NCBI GenBank assembly: GCA_030762895.1
Contig: CM061062.1
Span: 137,623,104-137,687,103 of the forward strand
Reading direction: 5' to 3'
DNA: 64,000 nt
From: Sophora flavescens
Lineage: Eukaryota > Streptophyta > Magnoliopsida > Fabales > Fabaceae
Shown: piece by piece, positions 22,617 to 33,932 of the stretch
How positions within the stretch are numbered: position 1 is the stretch's first letter
How the letters are laid out: each line of letters opens with the position of its first letter
Notes under the pieces: model-generated
What the model was told of the DNA's origin: nothing
Seen by the model: only the letters and a program-made list of their open reading frames with translations
Databases searched by the model: none
Made by a program: the position numbers and the translations under genes

Positions 22617-24873
22617 CCTCTAGCATCTGATCAATGAAGGGTAATGGAAAGTGGTCTTTTCTAGTGGCCTCATTCAGTCTTCTGTAGTCAATGCATACCC
22701 TCCATCCAGACACGGTCCTGGAGGGAATAAGTTCATTCTTTTCATTCGCTACCACCGCCATCCCCCCTTTCTTCTCGACAACTTGGACCGGACTCACCCA
22801 TGGACTGTCGGAGATGGGATAGATAATGCCCGCATCCAACAACTTCACAATCTCCTTCCTCACAACTTCCTTCATATTCGGGTTGAGTCTTCTTTGCGGT
22901 TGCCTAACCGGCTTGAATTTTTCCTCCACACGGATTTTGTGCATGCAAAAGGAGGGGCTTATCCCTTTCAAATCAGACATAGACCATCCGATTGTAGACT
23001 TGTGCTCCCTAAGCACCCTCAACAGCTTCTCTTCCTCCAAGGAATTCAACCCACTACTGATGATAACTGGGAATGAAGAGTTCATCCCAAGGAAGGCATA
23101 ACGGAGATGGGGTGGCAATTCTTTCAACTCTAGCACCGGTGGGTCACCCTTGTCTTCAATTCTCACATCTTCCACTACTTTGTCTTCATCAGTATTCACA
23201 ACCAGACAAGCCTCCAGAGACTTAATCATGAGATCAACTTCTTCTGCACATACTTCTTCTTCTACATCCTCTACCATTAGAGCTGCTTCTAACGAATCTT
23301 CAAACTTATGGTGCAGACTCTTGTCAGATAATGAATCAATGAGGTTTACTATCATGCATGTGTCCTTGTCGCTTGGGTGTTTCATCGCTTCAAACACATT
23401 AAAGGTGACCTTTTCGTCTTGTACCCGAAGCACCAATTCCCCTTGATTGACATCGATCAAGGCTCTACCTGTTGCTAGGAATGGTCTCCCAAGAATCAGA
23501 GGAGTATCACCATCTTCAGCCATATCTAACACCACAAAATCTGCTGGAAAAATGAACTTATCTACCTTCACCAACAAATCCTCCACAACACCATAGGGAT
23601 ATCTGATTGAGCTGTCCCGCGATTGAAGAGAAATCCCCGTTGGTTTTACCTCTCCAATCCCCACTTCTTGAAAATGGAGAGCGGCATCGACATTAATACT
23701 TGCCCCTAAATCACACAATGCTCTCCCTATGTTCAGATGACCAATCGTGCATGGGATAGTGAAACTGCCCGGGTCCTTCATTTTTACTGGCAGCTTCCTT
23801 TGAAGTATAGCACTGCACTCTTCAGTAAGCATCACTGTCTCCTCCTTCCACCTTCTTTTGTTTGTAAGGATCTCTTTCATGAATTTTGCGTAGGAAGGCA
23901 TCTGCTGTAGAGCTTCAGCAAACGGGATGTTTATTTGTAGCTTTTTGAATACATCCAGGAACTTAGAAAACTGCTGGTCTTTTGCTTCTTTCTTCAACCG
24001 TTGGGGGTACGGGATTCTGAAATATGGTGGCAGCTCCTTGGGATTATCAACCTCTTCCAGAATCTGTCTTCTGGTCTTCTTCTTCGCAAATTCTTCATCA
24101 ACCAATTTCTCCCTCTGTGGTTCTTCAGCTTCTACATCAATAGGATTAGAGGTAGTACTTTGGGAAGTTCCGGGTTCTTCATTGTTTACCTCTTCAAATT
24201 GCCCCGTGTCAATTCCAGCATCACTTGTCTTCTCTTCCTTCTCTTTTTCGTGAGGATTTAACATTCTCCCACTTCTTGTAACAATGGCCTTACAATCTTC
24301 CCTTGGGTTCTTCTCAGTATCCCCAGGCAATTGTCCTGGAGGTCTCTCTGCCATCTGCCTTGCTAGTTGGCCCATTTGATGCTCCAAGTTCTTGATTGAG
24401 GCATTCTGATTCTTTATAGTCTCTTGAGTAGCTTGCATGAACTGGCCTAGAAGGTTCTCCAATTTGCTTGAACTCTCTTGAGGAGGCTTTGCTTGAGTAT
24501 TTGAACTTTGTCCTTGTCTCCAACTAAAGTTGGGATGATTGCGCCACCCCGGATTGTAGGTGTTGGAGTAGGGATCATTTCTCGGCCCTTGGTTGCCAAT
24601 ATAATTTACCTCTTCTTGTCCCGAGCTTCCAACCACATTGATCTCACAGTTTCCATTTGCATGGTTGCCTCCACAGAAATCACACACTGAAGTACCTTGA
24701 GCTTGGACAGCTTGTACTTGAGAGTTCTGCAGTTGAACCGACCCTAGCTGTTTGGTAAGAATAGCCATTTGTGCCTTGAGAGCACCAATTTCATCCAGCT
24801 CTAGAACACCTCTATTGACCATTGACCGAGAACTAGGCATTTGATAGTCATTGTTAGCCATGTTCTCAATCAA
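22585..24873 (-). pseudogene. pol: Athila Gag C-terminus, protease and start of reverse transcriptase
   Basis: 762 codons without a stop. Order: coiled-coil-prone Gln-rich segment, zinc knuckle CDFCGGNHANGNC (CX2CX4HX4C, about residues 63-75), a second Gln-rich segment, an acidic linker, aspartic protease ('CDLGASINV' catalytic D-x-GAS, later 'LILGRPFLATGRALIDV'), and the RT N-terminus ('GWRVCIDYRRLNEATRKDHF'). A frameshift near 22610 separates it from the RT core. A frameshift near 24890 separates it from Gag. Confidence 0.9.
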
Positions 24874-25666
24874 GTCCTTTGCTTCTTCCGTGTCTTCGAC
24901 TCAATGTACCTCCCTGCACCGCTTCAATCATACTTCTTGAATTCTCGTTGAGCCCATTAACAAAAGTTGCGACCTGCTGCCATGTCTCTAGTTCATGATT
25001 TGGACAAGCTGTGAGTAAAGACTTGAACCTCTCCCGTGCTTCATATAGTGACTCACCATCCCTCTGTGCAAACGCATTGATCTCGACCTCGGCCTTAATC
25101 ATTCTTGACGGAGGGAAGAATCGAGATAAAAACTTGCTGACTAAGTCGTTCCAGGTGATGATGCTTCCATGAGGATGAGATTGAAGCCATGCCTTGGCTC
25201 TATCCCTCAAAGAGAAAGGGAAAAGCCTTAACCGAATGACCTCATCGGAAGCTCCATTTAACTTGATGGTGTCACACAGCTCAATGAAGGTACCAATGTG
25301 AGCATGAGGATCTTCACTCTCCAACCCTCCAAATTGGTTTTGCTGCACAAGGTGGAGGAGTGAGGCCTTGATTTCGAAATTATTGCAGGCCACTGCAGGT
25401 CTTACAATCGGAGTCCCATATCTATCAACTCTAGGGGAAGTGTAGTCCCCCATTGTTCTCCTTGGTGCATTCTCTTCTGCCATGGTGACAGCTGCTACTT
25501 CAATTTGTGGTTCTTGCACACTGGGTAACTCAACTTGCTGCTCTTGTCTACTAGAAGATGCTCTTTCTCTGTTCTGTCTTGCCTTGGTTTTCTTTCTATT
25601 CCTTCTGCAGAGTCTCTCGATCTCAGGTTCGAATTGGAGTTCACCTGGGTCGATTGTACCTCGCAT
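24866..25666 (-). pseudogene. gag: Athila Gag N-terminal and capsid region
   Basis: The first ATG in the long frame is at 25666 (MRGTIDPGEL...). A basic, Gln-rich head precedes the capsid domain ('FPFSLRDRAKAWLQSHPHG', 'LSRFFPPSRMIKAEVEINAF', 'ESLYEARERFKSLLTACPNH'). The frame ends SKGLD-stop at 24866, but the downstream sequence continues the protein in another frame, so a 1-nt change near 24890-24900 disrupts what was probably one continuous gag-pol frame. Confidence 0.88.
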
Positions 25667-25836
25667 ACACTGAACAAACGGAGTAGCACAGAACAAACAG
25701 AAAAACAGTACTTGCAGAAATTCACAGCAGAGATACAGACAATAAGAACGAAAACAACACAGTAGGAAAACAGTAAAAAAAAGAAAGTGCCTAAATTAGG
25801 AGTCCCCTTTGGTACTCGTGATATTGGCACACCGAT

Positions 25837-25852
25837 CCTGGCAACGGCGCCA
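25837..25852 (-). other. Primer-binding site, tRNA-Asp type
   Basis: Minus strand TGGCGCCGTTGCCAGG, complementary (one mismatch) to the 3' end of plant tRNA-Asp(GTC), 6 bp from the 5' LTR end at 25859. Confidence 0.9.
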
Positions 25853-26701
25853 AAAACTTGGTACGGACTCGGGAAGTGTACCGGTTCGTTGCAAGTAATA
25901 AAACGGTAAGACCGGATATCGTTCTCAGGGATCGTGGACAATTACCACTTCGCAAATTTGACTACTATCTAGGCGATCGAATTTTTGAGTGAAGGTTGTT
26001 CTAACATCTAACAAGCAAACAATAAGAAAATATTTTTGTTCTTTTTGGATTTTTTTCAAACAGTTAATTAAGAAAACAGAAAGATGAATAACTATGAGAT
26101 AGGATTGTTAGGGTTAGACTAAGCTAATCCTCCCTTGATTGTTATGAAATGATAACTAATACAGTTCCTACTTCACTTATGACAATCGAATCTTTTCTAA
26201 TATACTCAAGCCTAATGTCTTAGGTGCATTGAGCCTAAAATCCCAAATTAAACCCTAATGTCTTAGGTGGATTAATAAGAGAAATTGCATTAAGAACAAG
26301 ATTCATAAGATTGCAAGTAGCTAACACCTATGTCTAGATTCTTGGACTGCTTGGCATATAATTCATGAGCATGCTTTAACATCAACCTTTCAATTGTCTA
26401 TTAAAGCAACTAATCATTCCTAAGATGATCAAGCCTAGGAAAGCATTAAGCATAGAATTATATACTCATAAAGAAGAAGGAAACTGTATTACAATCAAGT
26501 CATTTTTACAACCAAGTTCAGATAGCAATAGTCTAACCCCAACAAAGGGGAGTTTAGCTACACATAATTGAAAATAAACCAAAAGAAATAATTACAGAGA
26601 TGAACGAAGGAGAGAGCTCCATGGAATGATGCACACAGCCACATCAGCAGAGGATTTCTCTAGGGTTTTCTCTGTGTCCCCTTTCTTCTGTTCTGCTCAG
26701 T

Positions 26702-26712
26702 CCTTTTATTAC
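26702..26712 (-). promoter_or_regulatory. Putative TATA box of the Athila 5' LTR
   Basis: Minus strand TAATAAAAGGA immediately downstream of the dyad cluster, in the position equivalent to the TATA box of the solo LTR. Confidence 0.5.
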
Positions 26713-26719
26713 TCGTGGC

Positions 26720-27115
26720 CGGTCACGGCCGTGACAGCCATCACGGCCAGGCCGTGATGGTTTCTGACTTGGGGCCTCTTCATTTACTAATACATCACGG
26801 CCGTGACAGCCATCACGGCTAGGCCGTGATCGTCTCTGACTTTTCCAACTGATTCATCACGGCCGTGATAGCCATCACGGCTGGACCGTGATCGTCTCTG
26901 ACTTTTTGGTGATTTTGGGTCACAGCCGTGATATATATCACGGCCAGGCCGTGATCGTTTCTGACTTTGGAGATCTGGCACAGCTGACATGTCACGGCCG
27001 TGATAGCCATCACGGCCAGGCCGTGACAGCTTCTGACTTTTGGCTCAATTCTTCCTTCAGCTACTGCTCCTTCACGGCCGTGAGGACCATCACGGCTAGG
27101 CCGTGATACTCTCTG
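26720..27115 (-). repeat. Dyad cluster in the Athila 5' LTR
   Basis: TCACGGCCGTGA and TCACGGC-(CA/TA)-GGCCGTGA motifs as in the left LTR, with one unit fewer and scattered substitutions. It lies directly upstream of the putative TATA box. Confidence 0.9.
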
Positions 27116-27337
27116 CTTGGCTCAATTTCTTATCTTTTAAAGCTCTAAGTCATCCAAGCTTAATACTTGCTAATTCTTGGGCATTTAATCCTGATTATCT
27201 GCAAAACAACACACAATACCACCTTATCCGTTCCAAAGGGAAAACTAAACAAAATAAACACTAAAATGGTCTAACTATATGCAAATGCATGCAGAAATGT
27301 ACATGGAAAATGAGGTGAAATCACACTCATCAGTGGC

Positions 27338-27369
27338 CAACCCCAATTCCTTCACTACCCTCATCTTAA
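27338..27369 (+). pseudogene. Final codons of the F-box-associated pseudogene
   Basis: After the right copy of the GTGGC duplication the interrupted frame continues through a Pro-Thr-Pro-Ile-Pro-Ser stretch to TAA (27367-27369). This tail after a WW pair is common at the C-terminus of plant F-box-associated proteins, which fixes the insertion point within the last dozen codons. Confidence 0.75.
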
Positions 27370-28044
27370 GATCATTGCTTATAGCTTTATAAAATGGGTG
27401 ACTCCTCAGCTCTTGAAGGTTGATCCTTGGCATACAGGTCAATAATATTTATTATACATATTTCTATTTGATAAAATAAAGTATCTTTTTTTTTACTATA
27501 TAAATTATTAAGAATTTTGTAATAATACTAGAATATTCAATTCTAGTAATATTATAATTAGAAATAAAATATTCTAATGTTATGGATCTTTGTTGCTGGT
27601 GTGAATTTTGATTATAGATGGGATTGTATTTGGTTATGGGCCTCCTCAACCATCCTAAAATGCATTTTAAGATTGATGATATTTTTTTTGTTGCATAAAT
27701 AGAAAGAATGGGACAAAAATTCAAAAAAATTTTAGTGAGTATCAATAACTTTGGAACTTAAGTTATTACACAACTCCATACTTGTCTTTTCTTTTCTTTT
27801 CTTTTTTTGTTACTGAAGGGTCCTAAGTCTAAAAAAGAAGAAAAAACTCAATTACAACTCACTACTCGAGGTAAAGAAGCCCCAAACATATCACTTAAAA
27901 CAATCATAGATAGATTCAGCAGATTTGACCTTTACTAGTGTATATTTAATATCGGTTTTAGGTGAAATTGTTTTAAAAAATGCAGAGGCATTTAAGGAAG
28001 CGCTATTAAATGGTATAACTTCTTTTTGGTAAGAATTAAAGGGT
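27370..28044. other. AT-rich intergenic sequence
   Basis: No coding sequence recognised. A (TTTTC)n run is at about 27786-27808. Confidence 0.7.
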
Positions 28045-28155
28045 ATACCTTTAATGTTATTTCCTTAAGGTTGTACTATCGTTTCCCTGTTGTTTAACCT
28101 TCAGAGGGTGATTAGTCTTACCCAAATAACTGTTTTTCCGGTTTTCATGATAACA
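28045..28155 (+). repeat. Left copy of a distant inverted repeat
   Basis: The segment with 'atttccttaaggttgt', then 'tttccct', 'agagggtg' and 'cccaaa' reappears in reverse complement at about 39505-39600 with the same order and spacing. Family unknown. Confidence 0.65.
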
Positions 28156-28392
28156 CCTATTTTTGGGTAGAAGCTAGTATGTTTAAGTAAAATAATTAAA
28201 TTTCAAAATAGCTGTTTTTCTAAGAAAAAACTGTTTTTTTAGAGAAGTTAGAAGTTTAAAGGTTATTTAAAAAGTTGTTAGATTATTTTGAAATCAATAA
28301 GAAACTACTTAATGGATATTTATAAATTATAAAAATAATTTCTTACACTTTTTAGTAATTTAATATTTTTCACCAAATATATCCGAACATAA
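28156..28392. other. AT-rich sequence, nothing recognised
   Basis: No frame, repeat or terminus seen. Confidence 0.6.
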
Positions 28393-28985
28393 AACTTTTT
28401 TTATAAGCGAAAGGATTTATTGATTTTAAAGTACCAGGGATACTCTAACCCAAATACAAAGGGAAGACAAAGAGGCGGCTATAGAGTGTAAGTAAAAATT
28501 AAAATACTGTTACAATTTTCCTAACATTATTACCTTTACACAACCTAGCCCCTCAATTTCAACCCTAAAATAAAGATACATATACCTGAACTGCAACTAC
28601 ATATCATGAGTTATGATCCCGAATTGCATGTGAGCACAAAAAAGCTACCATGTTGTAACCCGAAAAAGGACCAAAAATAAAACCAGTGTGAGCAGAGTCT
28701 TTTTTAGAGAAGAAAGGACCAAAGACAAAAATCACAACCAGAACATCGAAAGGGGAATATCATCACTGAAGGCCGCAACTAGAGAAGAAGAAAAGGCCAA
28801 GTGTGTTTCAGACAAACTGAAAAAGACAGCAGCCACACACTAATCAAAACTCTCAAGCCGCAATCCCAAATCCAATATGCACTTAAAAAGATTTCGACAA
28901 CAACCACCTTAATTCCCACACCTATACGATCACAACCACATTAGACATTTTGAAATCTTCTACACTCTTACACCAAATGCATAAG
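28393..28985 (-). repeat. Probable LINE 3' tail
   Basis: On the minus strand 'cctttgtatttgggtt', 'atccctggtactttaaaat' and 'aataaatcctttcgcttata' followed by an A-run is the typical 3' end of plant L1-like LINEs. No reverse-transcriptase frame accompanies it, as expected for a 5'-truncated copy; how far it extends beyond about 28490 is uncertain. Confidence 0.5.
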
Positions 28986-29230
28986 GTTTGTTTGTAAGTT
29001 TGGGAGGGGAAGAGGGGGGAAGACTTTGAAAAAAAAAATGGGGAAAGGGATGAGGAATGAAAGATAGCCTTCCAAAATCCTCCAAAATCATCTTCTAATT
29101 TATTTTTTTTAGTTCTCAAATCAGGATTTTAGAGGATTTTGATTGCTTTGTTAAAAAATAAACCCCATGCAAGGTGGGGAGTATTTTTCCCTTCTCCCAT
29201 CCCCTCCCCTCCCCTCTAAAACTCACAAAC
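28986..29230. mobile_element. MITE, 245 bp, with gtttgtttgtaag termini
   Basis: Left end GTTTGTTTGTAAGTTTGGGA and right end reading, on the minus strand, GTTTGTGAGTTTTAGAGGGG form imperfect terminal inverted repeats, each next to a G-rich/C-rich block. Both sides show AAG (28983-28985, 29231-29233), a possible 3-bp duplication. No coding capacity. Confidence 0.7.
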
Positions 29231-29369
29231 AAGTTTCACGAAAATCAAACCAACACCCTTTAAAACCCTATAGCAGACTCAAAAAAGAAGAAGAAGAAGA
29301 AGGATTAGCATATCAACCGAGACAGCACCACAGAAGAAACCAACATATGCAAAATAAAAAGGCTACATC
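29231..29369. other. Short spacer with (AAG)n
   Basis: An (AAG)n run at about 29285-29302; ends in the left target duplication of the next MITE. Confidence 0.7.
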
Positions 29370-29578
29370 CATGGTTTTAAATTGCGGTTGCGGTCGTGGA
29401 TGGTGCAGGCTGATGCGGGCTTTGTGGCGTTGTTGGGTGGCTGATGCGGTGTTACGATACGGCCGTTAGGTGTGATTCTAAATCTCTCCGCAATTGCGCG
29501 GTGAGATGCGGATGTGGAAACAAAGAACCGCAATATTGCGGCCGCAATTTCCGTTACGCTCCACAATTTAAATCCATG
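29370..29578. mobile_element. hAT-like MITE, 209 bp
   Basis: Termini CATGGTTTTAAATTG and (minus strand) CATGGATTTAAATTG, flanked by the 8-bp duplication GCTACATC (29362-29369 and 29579-29586). Because of local repetition the duplication could be read as up to 10 bp, so a Mutator-type origin is not excluded. The GC-rich core ('gcggttgcggtcg', 'gcaattgcgcgg', 'attgcggccgcaat') is itself partly palindromic. Confidence 0.8.
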
Positions 29579-29739
29579 GCTACATCCTCATCAATCCTCT
29601 ACCAATCAACACCCATGACTGCTAAACTTTTAAAGCCGCATCAAAGCAACCTCACGATGAAAGACAACAACTCCCATTCCCTGCTTCATCAAACATCGAC
29701 CAAAAGTCACTAACCAGCACTAGTGCACAAAAGGGATTC

Positions 29740-30092
29740 CACGTCGGTTATTTTTGGCTTTCCACATCGGTTTTGAAACTGATGTGGAAACGACCGATGT
29801 GGTTTATTGCCACTTTACACATCGGTTTTAAAACCGATGTGTAAAGTATATTTTAAACATCGGTTTTATACTAACCGATGTGTAAAATTAATTTAGCAAT
29901 TGATAAGCAGTTGGAAATTTAACTTTCTACATCGGTTTTGCTTAAAACCGATGTGTAAAATTGACTTTCTACATCGGTTTTCTAAAGAACCGATGTGTAA
30001 AGTGAAATTTACACATCGGTTTTAAGCAAAACCGATGTAGAAAGTTAAATATACACATCGGTTATTGAGAACCGATGTGTAAAATCTCTTTT
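29740..30092. repeat. Left subterminal palindromic repeats of CACTA 2
   Basis: At least six inverted pairs such as TTTACACATCGGTTTTA...AAACCGATGTGTAAA with loops of only a few bases (for example 29814-29846, 29862-29887, 30009-30042). Confidence 0.9.
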
Positions 30093-30534
30093 TTTTTTTT
30101 TAATCTATTATTTACATTTCAATCATTCCTGTTTCACTAATGCAGATCAATAAACAAACCAGCAATAGATCTCGATCAAACAAGAAACAACAACAGAACA
30201 CCAAACCAGTTTTGACACAATCATTCAAAAGCAAAACATACTTCATTCAATTTTCTTAGCACACCAATTAGCTCTTACACATATGGTTAAAAATACTGAC
30301 ATTTCATCAAATGACTAGTGAGCACAGAATCTGAAAACAGAGAGGGCATCGTGGCCTAATTAATTTCGAATGAATGAAAACAACACTTTATCAAAGCTAC
30401 ATCAAAACACGAGAGAAGAAGAATTGAACCAGACACGAGCACTAATACATATCATAAGTCAAAGGTACGTACACTATAGCTAGTATATGATAAGTTTTTA
30501 AACTAACTACATATATACAAACTATGGGTGGTAC

Positions 30535-31450
30535 ACTTCAAGAAAGAAAGTTGCCCAACGCCTCTTTATGATGTTGATGTCGAAATCGGACAATGGAGAT
30601 GGATTGTTGAATATCTGCAAGTTTAATTGGACAAAAGATTATATCTTTTAAGTAATAAACTAACATAAAACATATAACGAATCTATACTATTACTTCTAA
30701 TTGTGTCAATTAACATTTACCTCACTCCATCTTTCAGTGATCCCTGAGGAGATAATTTCCAACATCCACTGCATCACATAGTAGCCACATTCCCATGACC
30801 CACGTTGTATACGTGACTACGTACAAATGAAACCCAATTAGAATATGAGGAATTAAATAAAATAGAAATCAATTATTGTACCCACTGCATTTGATGCATT
30901 TGAACTAATAAATATCTTACGCTGGGAATAATCCATCTGATAGCCTGAGTACGCCTTTCACCACGCTGCATGTGGGATGCATTAATAGACCTATCATGAC
31001 AAAAACATTAATTAAAGTATATATAATAGATTTCAGATAATTAAAACAACTGCATTACTGATTATAAAGTATTTTAACGCTTACGTTTCGATGATCGTCT
31101 TCGATTGATTCGCCGCTTATGTCCCAATGAGCGGAAGAAGACCACGACGTTCATTCTTGGGTACAAGAGCAACAGATTGCCAATGCTTGCTGTATTTGCG
31201 GAACAATTAGTGACTGTAAGTCATATATAGTTATACTTAAATTAATAACCGGTACTTACTTATTGAGATAAGGCGCAAGATAGAATTGATGATCGTCTCG
31301 GGCAAGTATATCACGTATGGTAGTGACCGGGTCTTCCGATGCTACGAGAACATCACCCTGAATGAACATGGGGTCAATGAACCCATAAAGGGCGAGGTTA
31401 CCCTGATCGACTAACATACGATGCAGATACCTAATATATTGGAAAAACAT
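30535..31450 (-). pseudogene. Ulp1/SENP-like cysteine protease (peptidase C48) domain of the CACTA 2 gene
   Basis: Exon-like segments on the minus strand: 31450-31256 ('YIRYLHRMLVDQGNLALYGF'), about 31240-31085 with the catalytic-His context 'KHWQS' and a shifted frame giving 'MNVVVFFRSLG' where Ulp1 proteins normally have an aspartate, about 30990-30905 ('INASHMQRGERRTQAIRW'), about 30828-30725 with Q and C of the active site in 'RGSWECGYYVMQWMLEI', and 30615-30535 ('SDFDINIIKRRWATFFLEVY', stop). Ulp1 proteases remove SUMO. Relatives are carried by some plant MULE and CACTA elements, with unknown role. Frameshifts make this copy non-functional. Confidence 0.75.
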
Positions 31451-31919
31451 GTTAATTATTATTGTATTTAAAAATTAATTACGTACTTAACTTATAAATA
31501 AAATGTACTTACGTGCACCAAAACGATATGTGTGCAGAACTGGCCATTTCTTTATTGAGTGCCATCTCCATAAGTTCTTTCTTTGGTATATACAGTTCAC
31601 CAGGGCTGGCATCATGTTCCAACGTTACCAATGCTGCATCATCCTCCATGGTGACAACCTGTATAGCAAGATCTTTGAAAACATCACCATGGCCAGGTGC
31701 CCCTTTGTCGATCCCCTAAACAACATAGATATATATTAGTAATCACGGATAATTAAGTTATTTAATTCGGTATGAACTAAATGGTCAAATGAATACCTTG
31801 ACAGGAGCAGACATCTCTGGTCTTCCTAGATCCGACCTTTTAGGCACAATATCATTTCCAACATCCTATAACAAATACAAATAAAGCATTATCTTTAAAC
31901 AATAATAAATATATTTCAA

Positions 31920-33667
31920 CTATGAATATAGAAAAACACAACTAACCGAATACCTCGGATGCAACAAGAAAGCTGACCCGGTCTTTCTTGGCCGGAGGAT
32001 GAAGTTACCGGGGCTCGACCCACTGTTTGAACCTCCTCAGTGGGCACGGGGACTCGAGCATCAACATCTCGAATAATCTCAACAGACACCCTCGGATGAT
32101 CATCCTGGAATAACCGATGGTGTATGGTATTACCTAACTTATTATATGCCCTACCCAATGCCACTAAGCGGCGATGATGATGATGATCATCAACATACAA
32201 ACTCACACCTATCGTGGTCGTCATCATCATCATCATCATCATCATCATCGGCAAGATCATCATCATTTTCGGGATGATGAGGAGGATCACATGAGCCCTT
32301 AGTGCTCACATGGACAGAGGGTTGGATGCAGGGTTGGACACCGCCGTCATCTCGGCGGGGACAAAGAAGTAAATATTGCCATCTCGCTGGGCAACCGCTT
32401 GCTTCATCTCCTCGTCGAAGCTCACTGCAATCTCCTGCTTTAGTTGTGCTCTATCTCTGCAACCGAATCCTCTGTGGCATTGGTGTGAAGATGAACCATG
32501 GTATTGGCGAATGCCGACTCCCATCCAACACCAATGACACGGCCGGGTGGTCTGTTTACCGATGGCAAGAGATAAGATATCATTGCGTCCTCTAGGAACA
32601 AAGGTTCCTTGGGTTAGCCGATCATCCAAGGCATCCTATCACATAAAAATATCAGGTCACATTACAATTCGGTAACAATCTTAAAATGACAATTACAACA
32701 AACTATACTTACAATCCTCTCAGCTACTTGGCGGGCCTCCTCGGATGTATATTGTCCCGTTTTTCTTTGTCGGCCCCTCTTCCATGAACGATGGCGTGGG
32801 GGTGGAGGTGGATCAACAACCTCTGGAAGATTTTCAAGCATTAGGATCCGCCCGAGATGCTTTTCCGCCGACGTGCTTTCTTTTCCTCTTCAACCATTTT
32901 CTTAACAAGCTTTTTATATCCCCCACGAGACATGACATGGGGTAGACATTCTTGCTTTGGTTTTCCTGCCCCTTTTTCCTCTTCTCCTGTTATAAATAAA
33001 AGACAATTAAATTACATAAGTAAATGAAATTAATGTAATTACATAAATTTAGAGACAAATCAAATAAGTTAACCTGAAAGTCGGGATCACGTCGGCTCTG
33101 AACAAAGCGATCCCACGTCGCCTTGTCAAGAAATGGATACACCTCAAGTGGGTTCTTTTTACTTTTTGGACCGAATATATAGTATCCGCCCAGGTCGGCC
33201 TTAAAAACCCCTCCAACGCTCTCCAAAGATACTTCAAAGAACGCTTCTTCATAGCGTATGTATCCTGGGATGTCAAATGTCAACTACATTAAGACCAAAA
33301 GAATCAACGAATTACTGTATGATATTATTAAGATAAAAATAAAGTAGATACAGACAAACACAGGACGTAGAAGTATAGATACCAGAATACTCTCCCATAT
33401 CTGCTCCTTCACGTCCGCCGGTACATCTCTCCACCTATCAATGAGTATACTAGGCCTGTTCCTAGCAAGGGTCGCCACAAAACTGGTAAACTGATCTTCC
33501 ATTGGCCCAATAGGTTTGAGGTTATCATCAAAATCTACTCTTATCCTCTGATTTGACCCACGGTTGGCAGTCAAATGCCTCATCCGTGTGGCACGTCTAC
33601 CCTTTCTACCGGTAGACGGGGTCTCTGACCCGCTGCATGAAGGAGGTGTATCCTCATGATCAGCCAT
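31920..33667 (-). pseudogene. N-terminal part of the CACTA 2 gene (Transposase_24-like)
   Basis: Exon 1 begins at ATG 33667 (MADHEDTPPS...) and ends at a GT donor at about 33383. It contains 'LKPIGPMEDQFTSFVATLAR' and 'WRDVPADVKEQIWESIL', typical of plant En/Spm Transposase_24 proteins. Exon 2 (33283-33075) has 'FDIPGY'. Later segments show 'SRGGYKKLVKKMVEEEKKAR' (about 32950-32891), 'RLTQGTFVPRGRNDILSLAI' (about 32615-32556) and, after a GAT-repeat (Asp run, 32221-32249), 'LVALGRAYNKLGNTIH' and 'VPVPTEEVQTVGRA'. Shifts near 32010 and 32550 break it. It is probably the head of one gene whose tail is the protease domain downstream. Confidence 0.7.
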
Positions 33668-33831
33668 GTATACCTGTTTAAACACAAAACAAAAAAAAAA
33701 CTTGTTAGTATGTCAGTATCCTCATAATTTTTCAGTTTTCAAACATCACTAAACATAATGCTTCAATTAATAAATGTTAACAGAACTATTTATAGATGTA
33801 GAAGAGAGTGGTAATTCCTTCATTCCCTGAA

Positions 33832-33932
33832 ACTAGTGTCAAGAACATAATGTTTTCTTCTCATGAAATCTAGTAACTAGAAAGTGATCTTAAAACATTA
33901 TGAGAAGAAAACATTATGTTCTTGACACTAGT
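33832..33932. repeat. Perfect 33-bp inverted repeat
   Basis: Arms 33832-33864 and 33900-33932 are exact reverse complements (outer end ACTAGTGTCAAGAACATAA), with a 35-bp loop. It lies 165 bp upstream of the ATG of the CACTA 2 gene. It could be a foldback MITE or a regulatory hairpin. Confidence 0.9.

Larger units (their letters stand above)
17187..27332 (-). mobile_element. Athila-type Ty3/gypsy LTR retrotransposon, structurally complete, 10.1 kb
   Basis: Two nearly identical LTRs (17187-18675 and 25859-27332) bound a gag-protease-RT-RNase H-integrase region on the minus strand, with a tRNA-Asp primer-binding site at the right and a polypurine tract at the left. The 5-bp duplication GTGGC is perfect (17182-17186 and 27333-27337). 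The RT motif FMDDFSVFG and the domain order fit the Athila lineage. Pol is split by at least four frameshifts despite the high LTR similarity. About 1.55 kb between pol and the 3' LTR holds no recognisable envelope-like gene. Confidence 0.95.
25859..27332 (-). repeat. 5' LTR of the Athila element
   Basis: 1474 bp. Same termini as the left LTR and nearly identical outside the dyad cluster, pointing to recent insertion. Confidence 0.95.

Noticed and set aside
28393..28985. LINE reverse transcriptase
   Set aside because: Only tail-like sequence is present; no coding frame or RT motif.
31916..32290. Protein with a poly-Met run
   Set aside because: The Met run is the wrong frame of a GAT repeat; the neighbouring frame gives Asp and fits the acidic linker of the CACTA 2 gene.
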